The notes beneath the pieces were generated by a model, which worked only from the letters and a program-made list of their open reading frames with translations, was not told the origin of the DNA and searched no databases. A stretch of DNA of 64,000 bases from Streptomyces sp. S.PB5 (lineage in GTDB: Bacteria > Actinomycetota > Actinomycetes > Streptomycetales > Streptomycetaceae). The stretch lies in contig NZ_JAQMWP010000005.1 in assembly GCF_030403745.1 (NCBI RefSeq), forward strand, positions 1 through 64,000. Reading direction: 5' to 3'. Shown in pieces: positions 17,202 through 26,389 of this stretch (position 1 is its first letter; the number at the start of each line of letters is the position of its first letter). The translations under genes were made by a program, and so were the position numbers.

Positions 17202-18734
17202 CTACTTCTGCAGCACCGACAGGTCCTGGTCCGCCTCCGGCACCCGGACCATGCCCCGGTCGTCCGGCAGCGTCTGCACCGTGAACCCTGAGATGCCGTC
17301 CTCCGTCGCCTTCAGGGTCCGGGCCGCGTAGACCGGGCCGCCCGACACCGGCTCGACCGTGAGCGCGTACGTGCCCTTCAGCCCGCCCGGCACCGGCAGC
17401 TCCACGTCCTGGGTGGTGCCGGCCTTGATCGTGTACGTCTTCGAGACGGCCGTGCCTCCGCCGCTGCCCGCCGACGCGGTCACCTTGACCTGGGCGGCGC
17501 GGCCGGGGGCGACGAGGGAGAGCGTGGTGCCCTTGGCGGTGTTGCCGACGACCGTCGCGCGCGTGCCGACCGCGCGCGTGGCCGGGATGAACGCCGTCTC
17601 CTGCTTGCCGCCCTTGCCACGGGTGACACGCAGGGCCGCGACGACCGGCACGGACCGGTCGGTCGGCGTCAGGACCAGCGAACCGGCCTCCCCGCGCGTG
17701 ACGTCGCCCAGGTCGACCGCGGTCGTCATACCCGCCTTGACGTGCAGCGTCTCGTTCCCGGCCGGAGTGATCAGCCCGGACGGCGAGGCGAGCTTCACCG
17801 TGAGGTCGGCGTCGGCGTCACCGGGCGTGAAGGCGACCAGGTGCACGGCGGTGGCGTCCTTGGGGATGCCCGGCAGCACCAGGCTGCCCGCCGGATCGGT
17901 GGACGCGGCCAGCCAGTCGCCGCCGATCTCGTCGTCCAGGGCCTGTACGGCGGCCCCGACCCGTCCGCTGCGGACGTTGACGTGCACGGTCAGGTCGGTC
18001 TGCTTGTCGCTGGTGAGCGTGGACAGCAGGATCGGCTCGCTGGAGTGCGGCGGGACGGTGATGTCCTCGCCGGCCGGGGCCTCGATCGCGCCGTCCTTGC
18101 CGTACAGCTCGATGTCGACGACGGCCGCCGAGTCGTCGGGGTTGGTCAGGTGCACGTAGTCGGTGCGGGCGGCGTCGGTGGCTGCGCCGGGGAACCAGAA
18201 CTCCGTGTCGGCGGCGGTGCAGTTGACGCCCTGGAGGCCGCGTCCGGTGCCGGCGGCGACCTCGGTGGTCTCCTGCACGGTCCAGCCGGGCGCGAACTTG
18301 CCCTCGGCGGTGCCGATGAGCGCGGGCGAGTCGCCGCCGGAGGTGTCGCCCGTGACCGGCGTGCCGGGCTCCTTGGGCGTGAGGACCGGCTTGTCGGCCT
18401 TCTTGCCGTCCTTCTTGTCGCCCTTCTTGTCGTCGTCGCCCTTGCCGTCCGTCTTCGCGTCGTCGCCCTCGGACTCCTGCGCCGCGGCGACGAGTTCGGC
18501 CTCGCCGTCGCTTCCCGTGCCCTTCGTGACGGGCGTGAAGGACGTGTACGACGTCTCGGCGAGGTCGGAGGTGCTCGGGCTCGGGCAGAGCAGGCTCGTG
18601 CGCTCCACGGGCAGCTCGGCGGCCGTCGTCGCGGTGTCCGCGGCGGAGGTGCCGGGCTCGGTGAGCGTGGCGAACCCGGTGACGGCGGCGAGGGCCGTCA
18701 CACAGGCGATCAGGGACACGGTGGTGCGATTCAC
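17202..18734 (-). CDS. DUF5719 family secreted or membrane-anchored protein
   Basis: 510-residue protein with an N-terminal hydrophobic signal or anchor (about 5-25), a Lys/Asp-rich low-complexity stretch (about 95-130) and then repeated beta-sandwich-like segments typical of DUF5719. The GTG start overlaps the TGA of the upstream glycosyltransferase gene by 4 nt (GTGA), which suggests translational coupling. The paired arrangement (large membrane glycosyltransferase then DUF5719) is conserved in Streptomyces as I recall it. An extracytoplasmic role on the substrate of the glycosyltransferase is plausible but is inference. Confidence 0.83.
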   Translation of the reverse strand: MNRTTVSLIACVTALAAVTGFATLTEPGTSAADTATTAAELPVERTSLLCPSPSTSDLAETSYTSFTPVTKGTGSDGEAELVAAAQESEGDDAKTDGKGDDDKKGDKKDGKKADKPVLTPKEPGTPVTGDTSGGDSPALIGTAEGKFAPGWTVQETTEVAAGTGRGLQGVNCTAADTEFWFPGAATDAARTDYVHLTNPDDSAAVVDIELYGKDGAIEAPAGEDITVPPHSSEPILLSTLTSDKQTDLTVHVNVRSGRVGAAVQALDDEIGGDWLAASTDPAGSLVLPGIPKDATAVHLVAFTPGDADADLTVKLASPSGLITPAGNETLHVKAGMTTAVDLGDVTRGEAGSLVLTPTDRSVPVVAALRVTRGKGGKQETAFIPATRAVGTRATVVGNTAKGTTLSLVAPGRAAQVKVTASAGSGGGTAVSKTYTIKAGTTQDVELPVPGGLKGTYALTVEPVSGGPVYAARTLKATEDGISGFTVQTLPDDRGMVRVPEADQDLSVLQK

Positions 18735-21700
18735 TGCTGGCTCCCGTCGGGACGCTCGCCGCCGTGCGGATGCGGCTGAGCCGGGTCGTACGTCGCGTCG
18801 TAACCCTGGTCGTACGGCTGCCCGTACTGGTCGTACGACGGCTGCTGCTGTCCCTGTCCGCCGTACGCGTACGGGTCGTACTGGCCGCCCTGGTAGGGGT
18901 CCGCGTAGCCCTGCTGGTCGTAGCCGCCCGCCGGGTACTGCTGGGCGGACTGGTACTGGTCGGCGGAGTAGGCGTTGTACTCCGAGGCACCCGCGTAACT
19001 CGTCTGGTCCCACTCGCCATAAGCCTGCTGCGGAACCGGTACCGGGGTCTCCTCCGAAGGAGGAGACACGGACTCGTCGCCCTGGGCGGCCTCTTCGGCC
19101 TCCGCCTGGGCGCGCAGGCGGCGGGCGCGGCGGCCCTCGCCCTCCATCGCCTGGGCGGGGACGGCCCGTTCCTCCTCGGGGAGGTCGTCGTCGATGTCGC
19201 GGCGGCGGCCCGGCAGGGCGAGCACCACCAGGACGACGGCGAGGAAGCCCTGCGCCCACAGCCAGGCGGTGTGGGTGATCGGGTCGTCGTAGACGACGTC
19301 CAGCCTGCCGCCGGAGGCCGGGAGTTCGAAGCCCTGGGCCCAGCCGTCGACCGTCTTGGCGGTGAGCGGCTCGCCGTCCAGCGTGGCCGTCCAGCCCTCG
19401 GCGGCGGTGTCGGCGAGACGCAGGGTGCGGCCCTCGGCGCCGGCCGGGATCGTGGTGTGGATCTCGACGGGACCGGCGGCGACCAGCACCGGCTCGCCGG
19501 AGCCGCTGACGATGGTGGCGCGGGCGACGTCCTGGTCGACCCGCCACAGCGCGCTGCCGTTCTGCTCGCTGAGCCGGGTCAGGCCCGGGGTGGCGTCCAG
19601 GACGCGGGTGACCTCGCGCGGGGCGCCCTTGTGGACCAGGACGTAGCGCACCGCGAACTTGCCGAGTTGGTCGGACTGATCGGCGCCGGAGCCCGCGACC
19701 AGGTTGGCGACGACCTTGTCGAGGCTGCTGTTCTCCCCGTCGGAGGCGGCGAGTTCACCGTCGCCGAGGCGGGCGCCGGAGCCGCGGACCAGCATGTAGC
19801 CGACGTGGGCCGCGGAGTCGCTGTCGAGGACGAGGGTGCGGGCCCGGTCGCGGTTGTTGCCGTCCTCGGCGACGAACGCGGGCACCTGCACCGGGTCGCG
19901 CCGCTCCACGGGGCCGTCGGCGCCGCGGAGCATCCAGCCGGCGGCGACGAGCAGCGGGCCCGCGGCCGCGGCGAAGGCGATCAGCGCGGCGACCGGCTGG
20001 CGCCAGCCGAAGCTCTGCTCGGCCACGCGCGCGCGTGCCCCGTCGGCACCGAGCACGGCGGCCGCCAGGAGGGCGATGCCGTAGACGAGCGTCGCCGGGC
20101 CCGCCCAGGTCGAGCCGTTGGACAGGACCGCGAAGACGAGGCCCACCAGGGCGACCGCCCAGGCCGTCCAGATTCCGAACTGACGCTCCGAGCGCAGCAG
20201 GGCGGCCAGCGCGGCCAGGACGACGCCGATCAGCATCAGCCCGCTGACCGTGCCGGGGCCACCGGGGCCGGCGCCGAGCAGGTCGGTGACGGAGGCTGCC
20301 GAGGAGCCGTATTCCAGGCCGGCCTCGTCGAAGAAGCCGAACGGCAGCAGCGTCAGCGACCAGGGTGCGAGGACCAGCAGCGGTGTGCCGAGCTGGGCCA
20401 GGAAGCGCAGGCCGTAGGCGGTGATGTCGGTGCGGCGCACGGCCAGGACGCCGAGGCCGAGGAACAGCGCGATGGGCCAGACGATCGGCGTGAACGCGGT
20501 GGTGATCGTCAGCAGCAGGGCGTACGCCCAGGTGGCGCGCCAGCTGCCGCGCGCGTCGGAGGTGTTCGCGAGGCCGGATGCCGCGATGCCCGCGCGGGCG
20601 ATGAGCGGCAGCAGGATCGCGAGGACGGCGGTGCCGAGGCGGCCGCCGGCCAGTGCGCCGGTGGCGGCGGGCAGGAAGGCGTAGACGACGGCCGCCCACG
20701 CGCGCAGGAGCCGTGACTCGACGAGCGGGCGGGAGGCGAAGTAGGCGGTGAAGCCCGCCAGCGGCACCGAGCAGACCAGGAGGACGGTGAGCGCGAGGCC
20801 CGTCGACCCGAACAGCAGGGAGGCGAGCATCGCGACGATCGCCAGGTACGGCGGCGCCGATGCGGTGCCTCCGGCTCCGACCGCGTGCCAGGAGTCCAGG
20901 TAGCGCGACCACAGCTCACTGGCGTCGGCCGGGGCGGGCAGCAGGGCACCGCCCGCGAGCGCGCCGCCGCCGAGCAGTTCACGGCAGGCGACCAGCGAGA
21001 CGAGCAGCAGCACCAGGAAGAGCACCGGTCCCGGCTTGCGGGCGATGCGCTTGACGCGGGCGAACTGCTCGATCTCCAGGAAGTCGGCGTCGTCGCCGCC
21101 GGGCCCGGACTCGACCGCGCCGCCGTGCCGTCCGGCACCTGAGGTGGCTTCGGGGTCGGAGCTGCCGAAGAGGTCGCCGGCGACCTGCTCGACGGTGGCC
21201 CGTACGGTCGCGCCGGGCGGCGGGAACAGGGCCCGCATCTCGCCCTTGTCGACCACCGGCGTGCCGCGCCTGCGGCGCCCGGCGATGATCCGCTCCGGCC
21301 GCAGCAGGGTGCCGAAGAGGCCGCGGATCTCGTCGAGGGCCTGTCCGGGGACCTTGCCGACGAGGTTGACGACCGTCCTGAGCACGGTGCCGACGACGAG
21401 CCTGAGAACGACCCAGGGCAGCACGGCCGTACGGCTGTTGACGAGCAGGGTGTAAGCGGCGCCCGCCTTGTCGACCTTGTGCGGGGAGGCCGCGGTGCGG
21501 CCCACGCAGTCGACGGCGCGGCGCTCGCGGGAGGCCGCCTCGGCGTGCCGGACGACCGCCTCGGGGGCGACGAGGACGCGGTGCCCTGCGGCCGTGGCGC
21601 GCCAGCACAGGTCGACGTCGTCGCGCATCAGGGGCAGTCTGCGGTCGAAGCCGCCGAGCTGCTCGAAGACGTCGCGGCGGATGAGCATGCCGGCGGTGGA

Positions 21701-22369
21701 GACGGACAGCACGGGCCGTACGTGGTCGTGCTGGCCCTGGTCCTGTTCGCGGCGGTCGAGGCCGGTCCAGCGGCGACCGGAGTGGGCGATGGTGACGCCG
21801 ACCTCGAGGAGCTGCCGCTTGTCGTACCAGCCGCGGAGCTTGGGGCCGACGACGGCGACGTCGTCCCGGCCGAGCTCCAGTTCGTTCTCCACGACCCTCA
21901 GCAGCTGGGCCAGGGCGTCGGGTTCGGGGGCGCAGTCGTCGTGCAGCAGCCACAGCCACTGGACCGGTTCGCCGTGCGGGAGCTCCGGCATGTCGTAGGC
22001 GTCGTCACGCCATGTGCGCGTGACGGGGTCCCAGCCGCTGGGCCGCTTCAGGTACGGCAGCTCCTCGGGGGTGAGGAGGGGTGCGCTGCGGTTGGCCTCT
22101 TCCACGGCCTGGCCGAAGCCGGTGCGGCGGGCGAGATGCAGGACCTGGCCCGGTCCGAGGGCCTCGGTGACCAGCAGCGCGGAGTCGTCCGCGCTGCCGG
22201 TGTCGGCGGCCATGGCGAACTGGACGGGGCGCTCCTGGCCGAGCAGCCCGGCGAGCGCGTCGGGGAGCCAGCGGGCGCCGTCGTGGGAGACGAGGACCGC
22301 GGTCACCACATGACGCGGGAACTCAGGAGTGGCAGCGTCGTGAGCTGCCGTGTGGCTGTGCACGGACAT
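18731..22369 (-). CDS. Large membrane glycosyltransferase, GT2 plus polytopic domain
   Basis: 1212-residue protein. Residues about 20-300 form a GT2 nucleotide-sugar transferase domain (VTAVLVSHDGARWLPDAL, LWLLHDDCAPEPDAL with the DxD-like acidic pair, MRDDVDLCWRATAAGH). Residues about 320-1000 hold roughly a dozen membrane segments and periplasmic loops. The last ~90 residues are an extreme Tyr/Gln/Gly/Asp low-complexity tail. It probably assembles an envelope polysaccharide or glycoconjugate, with cytosolic transfer and membrane-linked export. It is coupled to the DUF5719 gene by a 4-nt overlap and lies just downstream of whiB on the same strand. Acceptor and sugar are unknown. Confidence 0.85.
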   Translation of the reverse strand: MSVHSHTAAHDAATPEFPRHVVTAVLVSHDGARWLPDALAGLLGQERPVQFAMAADTGSADDSALLVTEALGPGQVLHLARRTGFGQAVEEANRSAPLLTPEELPYLKRPSGWDPVTRTWRDDAYDMPELPHGEPVQWLWLLHDDCAPEPDALAQLLRVVENELELGRDDVAVVGPKLRGWYDKRQLLEVGVTIAHSGRRWTGLDRREQDQGQHDHVRPVLSVSTAGMLIRRDVFEQLGGFDRRLPLMRDDVDLCWRATAAGHRVLVAPEAVVRHAEAASRERRAVDCVGRTAASPHKVDKAGAAYTLLVNSRTAVLPWVVLRLVVGTVLRTVVNLVGKVPGQALDEIRGLFGTLLRPERIIAGRRRRGTPVVDKGEMRALFPPPGATVRATVEQVAGDLFGSSDPEATSGAGRHGGAVESGPGGDDADFLEIEQFARVKRIARKPGPVLFLVLLLVSLVACRELLGGGALAGGALLPAPADASELWSRYLDSWHAVGAGGTASAPPYLAIVAMLASLLFGSTGLALTVLLVCSVPLAGFTAYFASRPLVESRLLRAWAAVVYAFLPAATGALAGGRLGTAVLAILLPLIARAGIAASGLANTSDARGSWRATWAYALLLTITTAFTPIVWPIALFLGLGVLAVRRTDITAYGLRFLAQLGTPLLVLAPWSLTLLPFGFFDEAGLEYGSSAASVTDLLGAGPGGPGTVSGLMLIGVVLAALAALLRSERQFGIWTAWAVALVGLVFAVLSNGSTWAGPATLVYGIALLAAAVLGADGARARVAEQSFGWRQPVAALIAFAAAAGPLLVAAGWMLRGADGPVERRDPVQVPAFVAEDGNNRDRARTLVLDSDSAAHVGYMLVRGSGARLGDGELAASDGENSSLDKVVANLVAGSGADQSDQLGKFAVRYVLVHKGAPREVTRVLDATPGLTRLSEQNGSALWRVDQDVARATIVSGSGEPVLVAAGPVEIHTTIPAGAEGRTLRLADTAAEGWTATLDGEPLTAKTVDGWAQGFELPASGGRLDVVYDDPITHTAWLWAQGFLAVVLVVLALPGRRRDIDDDLPEEERAVPAQAMEGEGRRARRLRAQAEAEEAAQGDESVSPPSEETPVPVPQQAYGEWDQTSYAGASEYNAYSADQYQSAQQYPAGGYDQQGYADPYQGGQYDPYAYGGQGQQQPSYDQYGQPYDQGYDATYDPAQPHPHGGERPDGSQQ

Positions 22370-22559
22370 CGAGGTACGGGCCCCGGTTCGGTGGACTGCG
22401 GTGGACGCCTGTGCCCCGAGGGGGCAGCGGGGCGTCTCGGACGAGCGACCACACTATCGGCTGGGCATGACGACGGCCCGCCGCCTGTGGACAACCCAGC
22501 TGCGACGGGCCGTAAGTCCCGTATGTGCGTGCGATGTGGTGCGATGTGTGGCCGGTCGG

Positions 22560-22823
22560 TCAGACCGCCGCCTTCTTCAGCCGGCGGCGCTCCCGCTCCG
22601 ACAGACCGCCCCAGATGCCGAACCGCTCGTCGTTGGCGAGGGCGTACTCGAGGCACTCGGAGCGGACTTCACAAGCCAGGCAGACCTTCTTGGCCTCGCG
22701 GGTGGAGCCGCCCTTCTCGGGGAAGAAGGACTCGGGGTCGGTCTGGGCGCACAGCGCGCGCTCCTGCCAGCCGAGTTCCTCGTCCGCGTCGTCGACCAGC
22801 AGTTGCTGCACCAGCTCGGTCAT
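22560..22823 (-). CDS. whiB: Sporulation transcription factor WhiB
   Basis: 87 residues, the length of S. coelicolor WhiB and, from memory, essentially the same sequence. Four cluster cysteines are at 25, 48, 51 and 57 (C...CxxC.....C), followed by GIWGG and a basic C-terminal helix (RERRRLKKAA). It holds a [4Fe-4S] cluster and acts with WhiA to start sporulation septation in aerial hyphae. ATG start. The upstream region is long, consistent with developmental control. BldD and BldO are known regulators of whiB in S. venezuelae. Confidence 0.97.
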   Translation of the reverse strand: MTELVQQLLVDDADEELGWQERALCAQTDPESFFPEKGGSTREAKKVCLACEVRSECLEYALANDERFGIWGGLSERERRRLKKAAV

Positions 22824-22860
22824 GTGCGCCCCTCGTCTGTCTTTCGCGTCCCCGTGATGT

Positions 22861-22880
22861 AGCCGTTACCGATGTCGGCT
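22861..22880 (-). promoter_or_regulatory. Candidate operator upstream of whiB
   Basis: A 20-nt imperfect palindrome (7 of 10 positions symmetrical; AGCCG...CGGCT outer arms) centred about 47 nt upstream of the whiB start codon. The position fits a repressor site such as BldD or BldO, but I cannot assign it from the sequence alone. Confidence 0.35.
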
Positions 22881-23194
22881 GAACGACACGAGTGAAATTA
22901 CAAGTGTGCTGCTCCGGGCGAGTCAAGCCGAGATCTGCTATTGGGCCCCTTATTCACTCTGCGGAACCAAGGCCTAGCGGAAAGTGTTCAAATCGCCATA
23001 AACCTTGACAAGCAGACGGGGCCTGCGGGGTTCCGACCCGTGCAGGACCTGTACGGAGAAGGACGCCCAGGAGTGCGCTCCCGTTCCGTGCGCGCCCGGT
23101 TGTGCGCCATGTGTCCCGGTAGGCGCATGAACAAACCTTTCACCTCGCAGATGAACCGGATGAGGTGAAACCTGTCCCACATGCCGGTGTCGAG

Positions 23195-23231
23195 TTGACA
23201 GTGCCGGGTGTGAGCCGCTGTCCTTGTGGGC
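23195..23231 (+). promoter_or_regulatory. Candidate promoter for the cdo leader transcript
   Basis: A perfect -35 TTGACA (23195-23200) is followed 18 nt later by TGTCCT (23219-23224), a weak -10. A start about 7 nt after the -10 would fall at or next to the leader-peptide ATG (23232), which would make the leader mRNA leaderless. There is no good ribosome-binding site in front of that ATG. Confidence 0.45.
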
Positions 23232-23324
23232 ATGCTCGCGAACTTGGCACTCACCTCGACCCGCACCGCCGGGTCCCACGGTGCTGCCCGCGCGCGCTGT
23301 AGCTGTTGCTGTCCCAGCTGTTGA
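23232..23324 (+). CDS. Cysteine-rich leader peptide upstream of cdo
   Basis: 30-codon reading frame ending C-S-C-C-C-P-S-C then TGA, so five of the last eight codons are cysteine. It ends 24 nt before a 9-bp GC-rich hairpin and 95 nt before the cysteine dioxygenase start. Poly-Cys upstream frames that control cysteine-related operons by ribosome attenuation are known in mycobacteria. The placement here, directly before an enzyme that consumes cysteine, fits the same logic. It has no plausible role as a folded protein. The start codon is chosen as the first ATG after the candidate promoter. Confidence 0.7.
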   Translation: MLANLALTSTRTAGSHGAARARCSCCCPSC

Positions 23325-23348
23325 GCTTCCCCATCGCTCCAGCTGAAG

Positions 23349-23371
23349 GCCGAGTCGCCCCGCGACTCGGC
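23349..23371 (+). terminator. Attenuator-type hairpin before cdo
   Basis: Perfect 9-bp stem GCCGAGTCG / CGACTCGGC with a 5-nt loop, followed by the pyrimidine-rich TCTTCTGTT. It lies in the leader between the Cys-rich peptide and cdo. Upstream CAGCTG repeats at 23115-type positions of the leader (within 23300-23348) could pair alternatively, as in antiterminator structures. Confidence 0.6.
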
Positions 23372-23419
23372 TCTTCTGTTCCCCTCTGACCTTTCTTTCA
23401 CTGAGGAACCAGCACACCC

Positions 23420-23932
23420 ATGAACAGCGACAACGACCTCCAGATCGCCGGCGACATCCTCGAGGTTCCGCACCTGCTCCAGGCCCCGCGCGAGCACCCG
23501 GCCACCGTCGCCGAGTTCGTCGGCCTGGCCCGCTCGATCGCCGCCGACCGCTCGCAGTGGGAGCACCTGGTGCGGTACGACGCGACATCGCGCTGGTACC
23601 ACCGGCTGCGCACCGGTCCGGGCTACGAGGTCTGGCTGCTGTCCTGGGTGCCCGGTCAGGGCAGCGGGCTGCACGACCACGGACAGTCCTCCGGGGTGCT
23701 GACCGTCCTGGACGGCGAGCTGACCGAGCGGACGGAGCGCGGCACGCGCGCGTTGAGCTCGGGTGCGCAGCGGGTGTTCGCGCCGGGCTATGTGCACGAG
23801 GTCGTGAACGACACGCTGGAGCCGGCGGTCAGCCTCCACGTCTACTACCCGGGCCTGACCGAGATGCCGATGCACACCACGTGCACCGCGGCTCCCGCGA
23901 CGTACGACGAGGTCGACGTCGTGACCGCCTGA
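23420..23932 (+). CDS. cdo: Cysteine dioxygenase
   Basis: 170-residue cupin-fold iron enzyme that oxidises L-cysteine to cysteine sulfinate with O2 in the cytosol. The Fe(II)-binding histidines appear in LHDHGQSSG (His85, His87) and PGYVHEV (His126), with the second cupin motif through SLHVYYPG. ATG start. It is preceded by a Cys-codon leader and hairpin, suggesting control by charged tRNA-Cys. The F420 gene fbiA begins 34 nt downstream on the same strand, so some read-through into fbiAB is likely. Confidence 0.93.
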   Translation: MNSDNDLQIAGDILEVPHLLQAPREHPATVAEFVGLARSIAADRSQWEHLVRYDATSRWYHRLRTGPGYEVWLLSWVPGQGSGLHDHGQSSGVLTVLDGELTERTERGTRALSSGAQRVFAPGYVHEVVNDTLEPAVSLHVYYPGLTEMPMHTTCTAAPATYDEVDVVTA

Positions 23933-23966
23933 CGCGTTGTCGTACCCGCCTGCAAGACTTGCTCCC

Positions 23967-24950
23967 ATGCGAATCGTGGTTCTGGCAGGCGGCATCGGCG
24001 GTGCCCGTTTCCTGCGCGGTCTGAAGCAGGCCGTGCCGGACGCGGACATCACGGTCATCGGCAACACCGGGGACGACATCCACCTCTTCGGGCTGAAGGT
24101 CTGCCCGGACCTCGACACGGTGATGTACACGCTCGGCGGCGGCATCAACGAGGAGCAGGGCTGGGGCCGGGCCGACGAGACCTTCCATCTCAAGGAGGAG
24201 CTCGCGGCCTACGGCGTGGGCCCCGAGTGGTTCGGGCTCGGCGACCGGGACTTCGCCACGCACATCGTGCGGACGCAGATGATCAGCGCCGGATACCCGC
24301 TCAGCGCGGTCACCGAGGCACTCTGCGACCGCTGGCAGCCGGGCGTCCGGCTGATCCCCATGTCCGACGACCGCGTGGAGACGCACGTCGCGGTCACGCT
24401 GCCCGACAGCGGCTCCGCCGCGGGCTCCGGCGAGCGCAAGGTCATCCACTTCCAGGAGTACTGGGTACGGCTGCGGGCCTCGGTCCCCGCGGAGGCGATC
24501 GTGCCGGTCGGCGCCGAGCAGGCGAAACCGGCGCCCGGCGTCCTGGAGGCCATCGCCGCGGCGGACGTCATTCTCTTCCCGCCGTCCAACCCCGTCGTCT
24601 CGGTCGGCACCATCCTCGCCGTGCCCGGCATCCGCGAGGCGATCGCCGAGGCCGGGGTGCCGGCGGTGGGCCTCTCCCCCATCGTCGGGGACGCGCCCGT
24701 GCGCGGCATGGCCGACAAGGTGCTCGCCGCGGTGGGCGTGGAGTCGACGGCCGCGGCGGTGGCCGAGCACTACGGCTCGGGGCTGCTGGACGGCTGGCTC
24801 GTCGACACCGTCGACGCGGGCTCCGTGGAGCAGGTCGAGTCGGCGGGGATCCGCTGCAAGGCCGTACCGCTGATGATGACGGACCTCGACGCGACCGCCG
24901 CGATGGCCCGGGAGGCGCTGGCGCTGGCGGAGGAGGTGCGGGGGTCTTGA
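23967..24950 (+). CDS. fbiA: 2-phospho-L-lactate transferase (F420 biosynthesis)
   Basis: 327-residue CofD/FbiA protein. It transfers the phospholactyl or phosphoenolpyruvyl moiety from the activated guanylyl donor to the deazaflavin Fo, making the F420 core. The N-terminal [14 protein letters not shown] and [22 protein letters not shown] motifs bind nucleotide and metal. The ATG at 23967 (MRIVVLAGG) was chosen; a TTG ten codons upstream is possible but adds nothing conserved. It overlaps fbiB (TTGA), so the two are translationally coupled. The ribosome-binding site is weak, consistent with translation after cdo. Confidence 0.94.
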   Translation: MRIVVLAGGIGGARFLRGLKQAVPDADITVIGNTGDDIHLFGLKVCPDLDTVMYTLGGGINEEQGWGRADETFHLKEELAAYGVGPEWFGLGDRDFATHIVRTQMISAGYPLSAVTEALCDRWQPGVRLIPMSDDRVETHVAVTLPDSGSAAGSGERKVIHFQEYWVRLRASVPAEAIVPVGAEQAKPAPGVLEAIAAADVILFPPSNPVVSVGTILAVPGIREAIAEAGVPAVGLSPIVGDAPVRGMADKVLAAVGVESTAAAVAEHYGSGLLDGWLVDTVDAGSVEQVESAGIRCKAVPLMMTDLDATAAMAREALALAEEVRGS

Positions 24951-26290
24951 CCGCGGACGTGAACACGGACGTGAGCACGGGTGCCGGCGCGGACGCGGGC
25001 GGCTTCCGCGCGTGGGCCGTGCCCGGGCTGCCAGAGATCGCGGCGGGCGACGATCTCGCCAAGCTGATCGCCGCCGCCGAGCCCCGGCTCGCCGACGGGG
25101 ACGTGCTGCTCGTCACCTCGAAGATCGTCTCCAAGGCGGAGGGGCGGGTCGTCCGGGCGGCCGACCGGGAGGCGGCGATCGACGCCGAGACGGTACGGGT
25201 GGTGGCGAGACGCGGTGCGCTGCGGATCGTCGAGAACCGGCAGGGACTGATCATGGCCGCGGCCGGGGTCGACGCCTCCAACACACCCGCCGGGACCGTT
25301 CTGTTGCTGCCCGAGGACCCGGACGCGTCCGCCCGTGCGATCCGTGAGGGTCTGCGTGAGCTGCTCGGCGTCGACGTCGGGGTGATCGTCACCGACACCT
25401 TCGGGCGGCCCTGGCGCGCGGGGCTCACGGATGTGGCGATCGGCGCCGCCGGCGTGCACGTACTCGATGACCTGCGCGGGGGCACGGACGCGTACGGCAA
25501 TCCGCTGAGCGCGACCGTCGTCGCGACCGCCGACGAACTCGCCGCGGCCGGGGACCTGGTGAAGGGCAAGGCCGCCGGGCTGCCCGTCGCGGTGGTGCGG
25601 GGGCTGGGGCACGTGGTGGCCGAGGAGCACGGGGAGGGAGCGGGGGCGATGGTGCGCGGGGCGCGTGACGATATGTTCCGGCTCGGGACCTCCGAGGCGG
25701 TACGGCAGGCCGTGACCCAGCGGCGTACCGTGCGGGCCTTCACGGACGAGCCCGTCGATCCGGGGGCGGTACGGCGTGCCGTCGCCGCGGCGGTGACGGC
25801 GCCCGCGCCGCATCACACGACGCCGTGGCGGTTCGTGCTGCTGGAGTCGGCTGAGTCGCGGACCCGGCTGCTGGACGCGATGCGGGACGCGTGGATCGCG
25901 GATCTGCGGCGGGACGGGAAGACCGAGGAGTCGATCGCCAAGCGGGTGCGGCGCGGGGACGTGCTGCGCAACGCGCCGTACCTCGTGGTGCCGTGTCTCG
26001 TCATGGACGGGTCGCACGAGTACGGCGATCCGCGGCGGGACGGCGCCGAGCGGGAGATGTTCGTCGTAGCGACCGGGGCGGGCGTGCAGAACTTCCTCGT
26101 CGCGCTGGCCGGGGAGCGGCTGGGGTCGGCGTGGGTGTCCTCCACGATGTTCTGCCGGGATGTCGTGCGGGAGGTGCTGGGGCTGCCTGCGGACTGGGAT
26201 CCGATGGGGGCGGTGGCGGTCGGTCATCCGGCGGAGGAGCCTCGGCCGCGGGGCGAGCGGGATGCGGGGATGTTCGTAGAGGTGCGCTGA
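24947..26290 (+). CDS. fbiB: Coenzyme F420:L-glutamate ligase, two-domain FbiB
   Basis: 447-residue bifunctional FbiB. The N-terminal domain (about 20-245) is the F420:gamma-glutamyl ligase ([58 protein letters not shown]). The C-terminal domain (about 250-440) is an FMN-binding nitroreductase-like fold ([17 protein letters not shown]) that extends the polyglutamate tail and reduces dehydro-F420. The TTG start at 24947 overlaps the fbiA stop and has GGAGGAGG upstream; GTG at 24959 is an alternative. It completes F420, the deazaflavin cofactor used by many actinobacterial reductases. Confidence 0.93.
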   Translation: MTADVNTDVSTGAGADAGGFRAWAVPGLPEIAAGDDLAKLIAAAEPRLADGDVLLVTSKIVSKAEGRVVRAADREAAIDAETVRVVARRGALRIVENRQGLIMAAAGVDASNTPAGTVLLLPEDPDASARAIREGLRELLGVDVGVIVTDTFGRPWRAGLTDVAIGAAGVHVLDDLRGGTDAYGNPLSATVVATADELAAAGDLVKGKAAGLPVAVVRGLGHVVAEEHGEGAGAMVRGARDDMFRLGTSEAVRQAVTQRRTVRAFTDEPVDPGAVRRAVAAAVTAPAPHHTTPWRFVLLESAESRTRLLDAMRDAWIADLRRDGKTEESIAKRVRRGDVLRNAPYLVVPCLVMDGSHEYGDPRRDGAEREMFVVATGAGVQNFLVALAGERLGSAWVSSTMFCRDVVREVLGLPADWDPMGAVAVGHPAEEPRPRGERDAGMFVEVR

Positions 26291-26389
26291 GGGGGGTGGG
26301 GGTGCCTCTACGCTCGTAGGGCTCCTTTGGTCTTCTGTTCTCGGTTCCCTCGGTTCTTTCGCTTCCTCATCTCTTCCGGGACTTCATTC

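Larger units (their letters stand above)
22824..23231. other. Divergent region upstream of whiB and the cdo leader
   Basis: About 400 nt without a convincing gene. It must carry whiB promoters. A GACAC motif, the core recognised by WhiA, is at 22885-22889, and an imperfect palindrome lies at 22861-22880. AT content is higher than in neighbouring genes. Confidence 0.5.

Noticed and set aside
18764..20716. 650-codon open frame on the plus strand inside the large glycosyltransferase gene
   Set aside because: Composition (Ala/Gly/Arg/Asp-rich) and complete overlap with a conserved gene mark it as a shadow frame.
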